Positions 53,207 to 63,062 of a stretch of DNA of 64,000 nucleotides are shown here, piece by piece (position 1 is the stretch's first letter; each line of letters opens with the position of its first letter). The notes under the pieces were generated by a model. It made no database searches and was not told the origin of the DNA. It saw nothing but the letters and a program-made list of their open reading frames with translations. The translations under genes were made by a program, and so were the position numbers. Source of the stretch: Oscillospiraceae bacterium (GTDB taxonomy: Bacteria; Bacillota; Clostridia; Oscillospirales; Acutalibacteraceae); assembly GCA_015065795.1 (NCBI GenBank), contig SVPO01000002.1, positions 1 through 64,000 on the forward strand, written 5' to 3'.

Positions 53207-55054
53207 TCAGGAAAAACGCTGGAACACGCTTTCCGGCACGGCGGATCTGCCGCCCATTACATATATCTTTTCGGTGCCGCGGCGGTTGATGTATTCCACC
53301 ACGCTGTCAGCGCTGGAGGCATCTACCAGCACCAGCGGCGAACCCAGATGCGCGGCAAGCGCGCCGCCGGACAGGGCGTCGGGGAAGTTGGCGCCGGTGG
53401 CAAGCACGGCGCTGTTGCCGGTGAACTGGGAGTTGTAATACTCGCAGATGCCCAGCGCGGTGGCATAGCGGTTCTTTCCCGAAATGCGCGAGACGGAGAA
53501 TCCCAGATCCATGATGCTCTGCTCACTCTTTTCGGAAACGGCACCATAGCCTCCCAGCACGGTGCCCTTTCGGCACACCGTACCGCAGATGAAGTCGGCG
53601 GTGGCGTCGTCGATCTTACCCTTGGGGTTGATGTACAGGACAGGATTTCCCTGAATGGCTGCCACGGAACTGATGGCAAGCGCATCGGGGAAGTTGGAGG
53701 CACTGGCAAAGTAGAAATTGGTAAAGGTACGGTCGGAACGCAGCTCCAGCTCAAGAGCGATGGCGACAGCGGTTCCGTAGCGGTTGGAGCCGGCAAGGCG
53801 TGTGGTCTCCATGCCTGCCGCTCGCAGCGCGTTTTCCTTGGCGGCGCTGATAACGGCATTTCCGCCGAGGATATATACGCTTTCGGTGCCCAGTCTGCGC
53901 AGCTCGGTCATCAGCTCAGCCTCGATGCTGCCGCCTGCGGTCAGCAGGATAGGCGCGTTAACCGCGCTTGCCAGAGGAACACCCGCAAGGGCATCGGGAT
54001 AGGACAGACCGTTGGCAAGAACGACGGTCGGCGCTCTGTCCCAGCCGGCGCGGCTGGCAAGTATGGCGGTGTTGACGCGATTGGAACCGGCGATGCGCTC
54101 AGCCTTGTCTCCGGCAGGAGGACCGGAAGGAGTGTCGGGCACCGAGCCGGTGGGTACAAAGGCGATGCCGTTGTTCTGGCAGAACAGCATGGCAGCGGAA
54201 CCGCTGGGGCAGTATACCTTGAGTCCGCTTGTTCCGGCAAAGGCATCGGAAGCAATGGTGGTAACAGAAGAAGGAACAGTGGCTTTTTTCAGCGAGACGC
54301 AGTTGCGGAAGGCTTCCGCACCGATGGAGGTCACGCTCTGGGGCAGGGTGATATCCTGCAGGGCTCTGCACTCATAGAACGCCTGATCGGGAATGGCGCT
54401 CACGCCATCCGGCAGCAGCAGCTCCTCCAGTCCGGAGCAGCCGTAGAACGCCGCCTTGCCTATGGTCCTGAGGGAACGGGGCAGGGAGATCAGCTCCACG
54501 GTCGCGCAGCCGAAGAACGCGTAATCACCGATGGCGGTGACGCCCTCCGGCACGTTGACCTTGCCGTATCTGCCGGCGGGACAGCAGATGAGTGTTGCTC
54601 CGCCGTCGGCGTAGAGCACGCCGTCAATGTCGGAGATGACCGGATTCCTGTCGTCGGCAATGATCTTTGTCAGACGGTCACAGCCGCTGAAGGCAAGGCT
54701 GCCCAGCTCTCTGAGACTTGCCGGCAGAAAGATTCTTTCCATGGAGGAGCAGCCGTAGAAGGCGTATTTTCCGATGGACACGATGCTGTCGGGCATGGTC
54801 ACGCTGAGCAGACCGCTGTGTCCGCTCAGTGCATCCTCACCGATGCGTGTAACCGACCAGCCGTTGATCTGCGCCGGCACAACAACATACTCCTCGCTGC
54901 CGGAATAGCCGGTGATCTCCAGTGTTCCGTCGGACATGAGCCGATAGGAAAAGCCGTTGTACTCCGCCGCTGCCGCGCTCATGGGCATTGCCGAAACCAG
55001 CATACACAGAAGCAGCAGAACGGATACTACGCGTCTTGCAAAATGCTTGTTCAT
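53207..55054 (-). CDS. Secreted protein with BspA-type LRRs followed by CWB2 repeats
   Basis: Signal peptide MNKHFARRVVSVLLLLCMLVSAMPMSAAAAEY; repeats VTMPDSIVSIGKYAFYGCSSM; then RIAGSNRVNTAILASRAGWDRAPTVVLANGLSYPDALAGVPLA. Confidence 0.9.
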   Translation of the reverse strand: MNKHFARRVVSVLLLLCMLVSAMPMSAAAAEYNGFSYRLMSDGTLEITGYSGSEEYVVVPAQINGWSVTRIGEDALSGHSGLLSVTMPDSIVSIGKYAFYGCSSMERIFLPASLRELGSLAFSGCDRLTKIIADDRNPVISDIDGVLYADGGATLICCPAGRYGKVNVPEGVTAIGDYAFFGCATVELISLPRSLRTIGKAAFYGCSGLEELLLPDGVSAIPDQAFYECRALQDITLPQSVTSIGAEAFRNCVSLKKATVPSSVTTIASDAFAGTSGLKVYCPSGSAAMLFCQNNGIAFVPTGSVPDTPSGPPAGDKAERIAGSNRVNTAILASRAGWDRAPTVVLANGLSYPDALAGVPLASAVNAPILLTAGGSIEAELMTELRRLGTESVYILGGNAVISAAKENALRAAGMETTRLAGSNRYGTAVAIALELELRSDRTFTNFYFASASNFPDALAISSVAAIQGNPVLYINPKGKIDDATADFICGTVCRKGTVLGGYGAVSEKSEQSIMDLGFSVSRISGKNRYATALGICEYYNSQFTGNSAVLATGANFPDALSGGALAAHLGSPLVLVDASSADSVVEYINRRGTEKIYVMGGRSAVPESVFQRFS

Positions 55055-55188
55055 AAAGTACAGCCTCCCGTAATAATTTACAGCTGCCCTCCGCTCCGTC
55101 GCTGTGACAAAGCGGAGGGCACTTCTGTTTTCTATTGTCTGAGCGGTCAGTTATGAATGGAAACCAAAACTCCGCTGCCCGACGGACA

Positions 55189-57945
55189 TCAGCCCATCGG
55201 TCTGGTGGTGGTGTACGGACGGGTGGTGGTCGTGGTGGTTGTTGTCTTGCGGGTGGCAGGCGTAGAGGTGCATCCTATATCCGGCTCAGGCTTGGGCTTT
55301 GGCTTGGCTGCGGTGGGCGGTGTTGTGGTCGTGACGGGCTTGTTTCCGCGGCTGACGTTCAGATAGATGGTGCTTCCCTCGATCTGATCGGTGCCCGCGC
55401 CCAGGCTCTGGCTTATAACCTTGCCCTCGGAGACGTCACCGTTGTATACGCGGTTGATCTCCACCTTGAAGCCGGCATCTTCCAGCTTGCGCACGGCTTC
55501 ATCCTCAGACAGTCCCGTTACAGACGGCACTGTGACAAGGGTGATGCCGGTGCTGACGCGGACGGTGACGACCGTACCCGTGGTGACCATATCACCGGCG
55601 GCAACGCTCTGGCTGATGACGCTGCCCTCGGGCACTTCGGCACTCTGGGCATATTCCACGCTGATGACAAGGCCCTTGTCAAGTATGGTCTGACGAGCCT
55701 CGTCCTCGGTCATGTCGGAAAGGTCGGGCATTTCGAAGGGAGGGAAGCCCAGACTGACGATGATAAGCATCTCCGTGTCCACAGGCACCCATGTACGGGC
55801 ATTGAGCGACTGATCCATGACCAGTCCCTCCGCCACCGTTGTGCTGTATTCGTACTCAACGCTGCAGGGCAGTTTTCTGCTGCCGAGTATTTCCAGAGCG
55901 CTCTCCTCATCCAGATAGAGCACCTCGGGAACCTTGACGCGTTCCTCTCCCAGAGACAGGACCACGCTGAGGGTCTCCCCTGCGTTCAGAGTTTCAGCAT
56001 CCCCCGGCACAGAGGAAATGACGGTATTCTCAGGATGCTCGGCACTGTACTGCTTTTCGCTGACGGACACCGCGAAGTCGCTCTTTTCGGCGATCTCCAG
56101 AAGCTCATCCAGTGAGAGACCGGAGATGACCGGCAGTCTGATCGTTTCGGTTTCCGGCTCGGTTCCGGGTTCATATCCCAGCGAAACCGTGAGGGTGATG
56201 GTGGATTCCACCGGGTAATCATTGCCGGCAGGAATACTCTGCGCCATGACGCAGCCCTGCGCCACCACGGAGCTGTATTCCTCCTTTACCGCAACGGCAA
56301 AGGAACGCTCACCCAGTATGCGCGTTGCCTCACCGATGGGATAGCCGAACACATCAGGAACCGTGTCGGTGCGCTCGCCCACGCTCATGACGATATCTAT
56401 GACGGTGTTCTTGCCCACCACCATGCCGCCGGAAACGCTCTGGCTGAGCAGGCAGTCGGCAGGAATAACATCGGAATATTCATTGCCCGACACCTGATAT
56501 ATCAGCTCGGCATCGTCAAACGCCTGCTGAGCCAGCTGCATATCCATGTTGATGACCTGCGGAACACGGGTCATGGTGTCCGGAATCTCAATGAGGGCAT
56601 CGGAGCTGCTGCGGAACACGCCCGCGACCGCCAGTCCGATCAGCGTAACGCACAGCAGGATGGCAACGGCGGACACCACGCGCAGACGGGTCATGCCGAA
56701 ATAATCCGCAGCATTGATGCGGCTGGCGCGGCGCGCGACCTGCTGGGCGGAGCAAAGCTCATTGCGGAAGGTGGCAGCATCCGCGGTACGATCCTCGATG
56801 CGTATGTTCAGGGCGTTCATCACGGCGGTTGCCTGCTGGCGCGTGATCACGTAGTCGGGCACCAGATGGGCCGAGGTCTGGCGCAGACCCGATGCCCGGG
56901 AACGCAGCCAGCGCGTGAAGCGGCTTTCGTCCTCGGGGGTCGCTGCCTTCCTGGAGGTGGAGTCGGCAAGCTTTTCCATAATCTTCGCGGTAAAGCCGCA
57001 GACGGACGATCCTGCGGAACGGAAGAAGTAAGCAATGCCGTTGATCGCTCTGGCAAAGAAGCTGCTCTCACTCTCTCTGACTGTGGAACGCAGCTTGGGC
57101 AGCGGATCGCGCCTGCCGCTTTCTATCTGTGCCCTGCGCTCCAGAGCGTCGGGGGGCGTCTCGCCGGTTATCATCTTGTAGAGCGTCGCGCCCATGGCGT
57201 AGACGTCCGTATGCGGACCCTGATCGCCGCGGCTGCGGTACTGCTCCTCGGGGGAATAGCCCTTCTTGATGATGACAGTGATGCTACGGCTGTGGGTGGT
57301 GGTGGCATACCGCGCCGCGCCGAAGTCGATGAGCTTGGGCTGACCGGATGTGGTCAGGTAGATGTTGTCAGGGGCAATGTCGCGGTGGAGTATGCCGCCC
57401 TCGTGCACGGTCTGCAGCGCACCCAGCACCTCGATGATGATATCCAGCGCCTCGTCGGCAGGGATGGCACCGTCGCGCTTCAGGCGTGCGGCAAGGGTCT
57501 CTCCCTCCAGCAGCTCCATGACGATGTAGGCGGTCAGGTTAGCCTCAAAGGTGTCGTACACCTTGACTATTCCCGGGGTGGCAATGAACTTGGCAAGGTT
57601 CTTTGCCTCGTCAACGAAGCGGCGCATACCGGCGTAGAACTGCTGGCTCTTTTCGCCGCTGAACACCGTGATGTGGGTGTGTCCCGGGATACGGGTGGAA
57701 AATTCGCTGGGCAGATATTCCTTGATGGCCACCTTCTGCTTCAGCTTTTTGTCCCATGCGGTGTAGGTCACGCCAAAGCCGCCCACGCCGATGGTCCTTC
57801 CGATTATGTATCGGTCGGTCAGACCGGTACCCGGAAGCATATACAGCGAATCCTCGTCGTTGTCAAGGGGCGAGTATCCGCATATCGGACATCGCTCGTC
57901 CGTGGACTCGTGTTCTTCAAGACAATAGACGCATCTCGTTTTCAC
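55189..57945 (-). CDS. Ser/Thr protein kinase with N-terminal zinc ribbon, TM and six PASTA-like repeats
   Basis: CVYCLEEHESTDERCPICGY; GVGGFGVTYTAWDKKLKQKVAIKEYLP; ILHRDIAPDNIYL; LIDFGAARY; PASTA units VPQVI, VPDVF, LPVISG, VPEVL, MPDLSD, VPSVTG. Confidence 0.94.
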   Translation of the reverse strand: MKTRCVYCLEEHESTDERCPICGYSPLDNDEDSLYMLPGTGLTDRYIIGRTIGVGGFGVTYTAWDKKLKQKVAIKEYLPSEFSTRIPGHTHITVFSGEKSQQFYAGMRRFVDEAKNLAKFIATPGIVKVYDTFEANLTAYIVMELLEGETLAARLKRDGAIPADEALDIIIEVLGALQTVHEGGILHRDIAPDNIYLTTSGQPKLIDFGAARYATTTHSRSITVIIKKGYSPEEQYRSRGDQGPHTDVYAMGATLYKMITGETPPDALERRAQIESGRRDPLPKLRSTVRESESSFFARAINGIAYFFRSAGSSVCGFTAKIMEKLADSTSRKAATPEDESRFTRWLRSRASGLRQTSAHLVPDYVITRQQATAVMNALNIRIEDRTADAATFRNELCSAQQVARRASRINAADYFGMTRLRVVSAVAILLCVTLIGLAVAGVFRSSSDALIEIPDTMTRVPQVINMDMQLAQQAFDDAELIYQVSGNEYSDVIPADCLLSQSVSGGMVVGKNTVIDIVMSVGERTDTVPDVFGYPIGEATRILGERSFAVAVKEEYSSVVAQGCVMAQSIPAGNDYPVESTITLTVSLGYEPGTEPETETIRLPVISGLSLDELLEIAEKSDFAVSVSEKQYSAEHPENTVISSVPGDAETLNAGETLSVVLSLGEERVKVPEVLYLDEESALEILGSRKLPCSVEYEYSTTVAEGLVMDQSLNARTWVPVDTEMLIIVSLGFPPFEMPDLSDMTEDEARQTILDKGLVISVEYAQSAEVPEGSVISQSVAAGDMVTTGTVVTVRVSTGITLVTVPSVTGLSEDEAVRKLEDAGFKVEINRVYNGDVSEGKVISQSLGAGTDQIEGSTIYLNVSRGNKPVTTTTPPTAAKPKPKPEPDIGCTSTPATRKTTTTTTTTRPYTTTRPMG

Positions 57946-57991
57946 TGTCCAATCCTCCAGTCTGTCAGTTATTTGTTGTTAATCATCCGGA

Positions 57992-60292
57992 TTAGGGGAA
58001 GGAAAATTCGAATTCCTGCCAGGTGGTCGTCCCTGTGGTCTGCCGGTTTGACGGTCGGGTGGTCGCCTTAGTCGTGGTTGTGGTCACGGCAGCACCGAAT
58101 GCGGTTTTCTCCGAGCTGTCCTTCATTGATTCGAACACAAGGACGTCTTTGTTGTTCGTCTCCGCGCTTTCAGCATCCATTGAACCGATGTCCGACATCT
58201 CGTAATCGCCGGCACCCGCGTCGGGTGATGAAGCGCCCTCGCGATCATTCAGATCCGAGTCGGAGACGTCGCTGTATGATACCGACTCACCGTACCGCTC
58301 GCGGAAGTCGCAGATAAAGCTCAGCGAGGCTTCGGTATCCAGCGTGGACCCCAGCTCGATATAAACCTTTCGGAATTCGTCGTAGGCACCCTTCTTTATC
58401 GGAATGCTTCTGCCGGGATTGATGATGTGCAGGGCGTCCTGACCGGCATCGCTCAGCATGAAGGAGAGCAGGCCGATCGCGCATTCGCGCTCCTCCTCAT
58501 CACAGTCGGCGCTGACGCTCCACACACTGCTGTAACGGCAGCATATATTCTGAGCGGAAATACCCACGGGCTTGAACAGACCGGGCATCTCTTTGAGCAG
58601 ACGGTTGTATTCCGTGGAATCGGCTATATACACGGGCAGTCCTCCGGAAACAAAGCCGTCCCGTGTTCCCACCTCGTATTCAACGCAGAAGTCCGACCAC
58701 TGATCCTGTCCGTACATATCGCTGTACATGAGCGAAGCCAATTCGTCCACCGCGCAGGCTTTGAATTCACTGTTCGCCGAATCGCACAGCTCCATCAGCT
58801 CTGCGACCGAATCTATGCCGTCGTCGGGAACTTCCGCCAGAGAGGTGTTGACGTAGACCACGGGAGACGCAAAGCCCATTGGCACAACCCGTCCCGTGAA
58901 TAACCCGTCACCCGATCCGACGCCGCCCATGAGCTCCTCCGTATTCACTGAAAGCTCATCGACAACGCCTGCTGCAAACTCATCTTTATAATCGGACAGA
59001 CAGGTGCTGTCGAAAACATCGGGAGCTTCGCCGGAAATCACTGCCTGTCCAAACCGGTCGGCGTATTCCCACGAAGCCACCGGCACGGCATCCACCGTTA
59101 CCTCCGGGTGAGCCTCGGCAAAGTCCTCCAGCATCTGCTCCAGTCCGTCGGCGGAAATGTCGCCGTCCTCCACATACCACATGGTGATGGTTCGTTCGGG
59201 ATAGGTCACCGGACCGCTTGAGCCGAGCACCACCAGCAGCGCAATCACCGACACCAGCGCGCACACAACGCCCACAGCGGCGTATCCCAGTATCCTGCGC
59301 AGGCGGATCTGCTGCTCGGTGGTGGCAGGGCACTTGCCGTTGACCAGAGCCTTTATCAGCTGATTGACCGAGCGGTAGCGGAAGCGTCTGTCCACCGCCA
59401 TCGCCTTCATGACGATGCCGTCGATGCCGGCAGGCACATCGCCGTTGAGCTGCGACGGCGGAACGAGAGGATCATCCTCCTTGCGGTCGGTGGATTCCAC
59501 GGGACGCACGCCGGTGAGCATGCTGTACATCACCGCGCCGATGGCGTAGACATCCACCTCGGGTCCCTGGGTGCTGACCATATCGTACTGCTCGGGCGGA
59601 GCGTAGCCGGGCTTGACCACCACGTCGTCCGGGGTGATGTCGTTCTGTCCGAAGTAGGCGGCGCCAAGGTCGATGACCTTGATCATACCGTTGCGGCAGA
59701 CGATGATATTCTCCGGGCTGATATCGCGGTGCAGTATCTTCTGCGCGTGAATGTCTCTTACCGCCGAACAAACGCACAGCGCGATCTCCGCTGCCGTTTC
59801 GTGGTCGGGAGGCGCCCCCAGCCGCTGGACATACTGGTCGAGATTGACGCCGTCCAGATACTCCATGACGATGTAGGCGGTGCCGCCGTGCTCGAAATAT
59901 TCGTAGAGATTGACGATGTTGGGGTGACGGTTGAAAAGCGCGAGGTTCTCCGCTTCCTTGAGGAAACGCTCAAGGCTGTGTTCGAATTCCTTTTCCTTCT
60001 GCCCGGAAAGCAGGGAAACCGACCGGCCGTCGGCATTGCGCTTGACCAGACGTGTGGGGAAGAATTCCTTGATGGCGATGACCGTTTCCAGCTTCATGTC
60101 CCACGCCTTGTATATGATTCCGAAGCCGCCGAGGCCGATGACGCTGCCCACGGTGTATCTGCCCATCAGCTCCACGCCGGGGCTCAGGCAGTACACCTCC
60201 GCGGCAGGGCTGCCTGCCACATAGCCGCAGTGCGGGCATATCTGGAATTTAGCATCGTACTCGCCAAAGCAGCCGTTGCATCTGACATTCAT
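57992..60292 (-). CDS. Ser/Thr protein kinase fused through a TM to an ABC-type extracellular solute-binding-protein domain
   Basis: CNGCFGEYDAKFQICPHCGY; GLGGFGIIYKAWDMKLETVIAIKEFFP; ILHRDISPENIIV; TM; ERTITMWYVEDGDISADGLEQMLEDFAEAHPEVTVDAVPVASWEYADRFGQAVISGEAPDVFDS. Confidence 0.92.
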   Translation of the reverse strand: MNVRCNGCFGEYDAKFQICPHCGYVAGSPAAEVYCLSPGVELMGRYTVGSVIGLGGFGIIYKAWDMKLETVIAIKEFFPTRLVKRNADGRSVSLLSGQKEKEFEHSLERFLKEAENLALFNRHPNIVNLYEYFEHGGTAYIVMEYLDGVNLDQYVQRLGAPPDHETAAEIALCVCSAVRDIHAQKILHRDISPENIIVCRNGMIKVIDLGAAYFGQNDITPDDVVVKPGYAPPEQYDMVSTQGPEVDVYAIGAVMYSMLTGVRPVESTDRKEDDPLVPPSQLNGDVPAGIDGIVMKAMAVDRRFRYRSVNQLIKALVNGKCPATTEQQIRLRRILGYAAVGVVCALVSVIALLVVLGSSGPVTYPERTITMWYVEDGDISADGLEQMLEDFAEAHPEVTVDAVPVASWEYADRFGQAVISGEAPDVFDSTCLSDYKDEFAAGVVDELSVNTEELMGGVGSGDGLFTGRVVPMGFASPVVYVNTSLAEVPDDGIDSVAELMELCDSANSEFKACAVDELASLMYSDMYGQDQWSDFCVEYEVGTRDGFVSGGLPVYIADSTEYNRLLKEMPGLFKPVGISAQNICCRYSSVWSVSADCDEEERECAIGLLSFMLSDAGQDALHIINPGRSIPIKKGAYDEFRKVYIELGSTLDTEASLSFICDFRERYGESVSYSDVSDSDLNDREGASSPDAGAGDYEMSDIGSMDAESAETNNKDVLVFESMKDSSEKTAFGAAVTTTTTKATTRPSNRQTTGTTTWQEFEFSFP

Positions 60293-60332
60293 AGTCTGTG
60301 TAAATCTCCTTGACTGATGGTTATTGATAGGC

Positions 60333-61577
60333 TCAACGCCAGCCGAAGTCGTTGCCGCACAGGGCGATGAAGATGTAGCTCCTGCCCTCTATTGCGATTC
60401 TGTCCTTTGAACACAGGCGGTAGCGTCCCTCAGGTCTGCGGCCGTTGATCCTGAATTCGCCCATTCCCGGCAGCGCGGTGAAGATATATTCACGGGCAGC
60501 CTCGTCATATTCAATGCTTGCCGCCGCACGGTTCATAAGCTCGGGGCATCCTGCGACCTGCAGGCTGCCGAAAACCTCCGGCTCACGGCCTATGTAGCTC
60601 ATTCCGCCGAGCAGGGTCAGCTGCAGTCCGCAGCACTCTGGATCGGTGCACACCAGCCAGCCCACGGGGAGAACCGCGATGTTGACCGGCGGCTCGGGCC
60701 GGACGGTCTCCTCGGGCTGCGGCGCTATCACTTCTGCCGGCAGTCCGGGCTCGGGCTCAACGGGTCGCCCTTCCGAACGGGACAGTATATCGGCAACGAC
60801 GACATCCTCAGCGACATTCTCCACTGCCGGTTCTTCGGTCTCCGGCTCAGCTGCGGCAGTCACGGAGGCGCTCTCCTCCGTCAGTTCAGGCTGGACGTGC
60901 AATTCTTCCGCCTTGTCCGCGCGGCGCGCAGACGGAGGATTGGGCACAGGAGCCGGACCGTTGTGCACGATGGAGTAATCATAACTGTTGATGTCCACCG
61001 GTCCGGACCCACGGAAGATGATGCGCGCGCTGAAATCCCCGGCAGTCATCTTCAATTCTTCGTCAGCAGGCTGGGGTTCCTGTTCCTGAATCGGCTTCTG
61101 CCGAACTTCCTCCTGCTCAACAGGCTGCGGAGCACTCTGCTCCACGGGCGGCTGCTGACTGATCTGCGGCGGCTCGGCAGCAGGCTCTGCCGAACGTGTC
61201 ATGCCGCTTATGATGAGCCGCGACACCTGAGGCTCAGATGCTTCTTCCCGGGCGAAACCGCCCTGAGTGAGCTCCCCGGCACGCAGGACGCGCTCGTTGG
61301 GGTCAACACGCGGTATCGGCTCAAAGGGGAAAGGCGTGCCCGGCTCCGCGGGAGCCTCCGGTTTACTGAGCTCCTCGTCCGCGTGCGCGGAAACATCCCC
61401 GGGAATATACTCCGGTACGGATCCGATGTCAGCACCCTCCTCAACGGGATTGACTCCGGCAGGCAGGATATGGTCGGGGATCATGTCCGCCGCAGGAGGC
61501 AGAACGCCGCAATGGGGACAGACTCCGTAGATATCCGCGTCGTAGAAATGACCTTTTTCACATCTCGCAAGTTTCAT
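60333..61577 (-). CDS. Zinc-ribbon / Pro-Glu-rich / C-terminal FHA-like protein
   Basis: MKLARCEKGHFYDADIYGVCPHCG; C-term MSYIGREPEVFGSLQVAGCPELMNRAAASIEYDEAAREYIFTALPGMGEFRINGRRPEGRYRLCSKDRIAIEGRSYIFI. Confidence 0.8.
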   Translation of the reverse strand: MKLARCEKGHFYDADIYGVCPHCGVLPPAADMIPDHILPAGVNPVEEGADIGSVPEYIPGDVSAHADEELSKPEAPAEPGTPFPFEPIPRVDPNERVLRAGELTQGGFAREEASEPQVSRLIISGMTRSAEPAAEPPQISQQPPVEQSAPQPVEQEEVRQKPIQEQEPQPADEELKMTAGDFSARIIFRGSGPVDINSYDYSIVHNGPAPVPNPPSARRADKAEELHVQPELTEESASVTAAAEPETEEPAVENVAEDVVVADILSRSEGRPVEPEPGLPAEVIAPQPEETVRPEPPVNIAVLPVGWLVCTDPECCGLQLTLLGGMSYIGREPEVFGSLQVAGCPELMNRAAASIEYDEAAREYIFTALPGMGEFRINGRRPEGRYRLCSKDRIAIEGRSYIFIALCGNDFGWR

Positions 61578-61776
61578 GTTTTGCTCCATCCGTCCGGAAG
61601 CGCTTATCCGGGCAAAATATCGTTAGTATGCCCCGGTCGGCAGTACCGACAGGAAGCACCAAAAAAACAGCAGAAATAGCATTAAAATTAGTATATACCG
61701 CCACACGAATGATGTCAATATCACTCGCGGCATTATATTGTATATTTTCAACTTCTATGCATGGCTTTTTATACAG

Positions 61777-61815
61777 AAAAAGCCGCCGGTATTCCTCGCG
61801 GAAATCACCGGCGGC
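61777..61815 (-). terminator. Terminator of the Rnf-like genes
   Basis: Minus strand GCCGCCGGT...ACCGGCGGCTTTTTCTG. Confidence 0.85.
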
Positions 61816-61836
61816 AGTATCGGATTTTTCGGTTTA

Positions 61837-62442
61837 TCAGCAGCTCAGCGCAAGGGCAATTATACCGATGTAGATGAGCATGACGGGGGTGCCGCGCAGA
61901 GCGGCAGGGATATCGGGATTGTCGGCGCGGCGCATACCTGCGTTGAGCAGCCACGAGGCAAGCGCAAAGCCCAGTCCTGCACCGATGCAGTATCCGATGA
62001 CCTCGGGGGCGTGGGTGATGCTTCCGTTCCAGAAGGAAACGGGGGAATTTTCACCGCGGAACAGCATCAGCGGCACCGCCACGGCCGCACCGCTGAAAGC
62101 TCCGGGAGCAATCAGTCCTTCGGTGACAGCGTTGAGCTTCGGGATAAGGGATACTATCCGCAAAATGAGGAGATACCACAGTATCACGGCGGCGCAGGTC
62201 ACTGCCGCGCGCACAGGCATGGAGGTGGATATCGCCCAGAGCGGGAAATATCGGTCAAATGGCATGGTCACCGCGCAGGTCAGCAGGGCAAACAGCGAGG
62301 TGAATCCCCCGCAGATGAACAGTCGCGAGGGTCTGCGCACCACACTGAGCATGGACGTCGTGTCCACCGCGCCGCCCATCAGGAAATTCTGGGCATACGC
62401 GGCGATCATCAGATAGAGGAAAAGCGAGGCAATGTCTCTCAT
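61837..62442 (-). CDS. Divergent RnfA/NqrE-family membrane protein
   Basis: Start at MRDIASLFLYLMIAAYAQNFLMGG; C-term PDIPAALRGTPVMLIYIGIIALAL matches the RnfA C-terminal pattern; overlaps upstream gene ATGA. Confidence 0.75.
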   Translation of the reverse strand: MRDIASLFLYLMIAAYAQNFLMGGAVDTTSMLSVVRRPSRLFICGGFTSLFALLTCAVTMPFDRYFPLWAISTSMPVRAAVTCAAVILWYLLILRIVSLIPKLNAVTEGLIAPGAFSGAAVAVPLMLFRGENSPVSFWNGSITHAPEVIGYCIGAGLGFALASWLLNAGMRRADNPDIPAALRGTPVMLIYIGIIALALSC

Positions 62443-63062
62443 CGTGCCGCCCCCTTTCCTGTGAGGGCGCGGAACAGCGCGATGATCAATCCGCACAGAA
62501 TAAAGCCCGCAAAGGGCAGCTGCAGCTCGTCGATACCCTCCATGCCGAGGGAGACGCCAAACAGCGCGCCGCCGCCCAGCAGCTCGCGGAAAAACGCCAC
62601 AGGCAGGGCGATCACGGCAAAGCACAGCGCGCAGGCTATGCCCTCCACCACCGCCTCACGGGTGAGCAGTATACGGGCGTCCGACCATGTGCGGTGCATC
62701 ACAAGTCCGTTCATGGCGGCAAGGGGCGCGTAAATGCCAACGCCGGTGACACTGCCGCGGAACAGGCTGTCCAGCAGCAGCGAAAGCACAAACACCACCG
62801 CCGAGGTCACCGTCACATAGAACGCAGGACGAAGCTCTGGTCTGATCCTCTCCTGCTCCCTGCAGGCGATGACACCCACCACGGGCAGGCAGAACAGCAT
62901 GAACACCGACAGCACCGCCGCGCCGGTCATCGTGGTGCAGCCGGCAGCGATGAGGGTGGCTCCTGCGGCTCCCGTCACCAGCGGATTTTCGCAGAAAGAT
63001 TCGCCGAAGATGTGCATCTGGTCAGTGGCGACCTGATATCCGGCTCTGTCTCTGATGCTCAT
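62439..63062 (-). CDS. Divergent RnfE/NqrD-family membrane protein
   Basis: ENPLVTGAAGATLIAAG, GIYAPLAAMNGLVMHR, FFRELLGGGALFG correspond to RnfE segments. Confidence 0.78.
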   Translation of the reverse strand: MSIRDRAGYQVATDQMHIFGESFCENPLVTGAAGATLIAAGCTTMTGAAVLSVFMLFCLPVVGVIACREQERIRPELRPAFYVTVTSAVVFVLSLLLDSLFRGSVTGVGIYAPLAAMNGLVMHRTWSDARILLTREAVVEGIACALCFAVIALPVAFFRELLGGGALFGVSLGMEGIDELQLPFAGFILCGLIIALFRALTGKGAAR

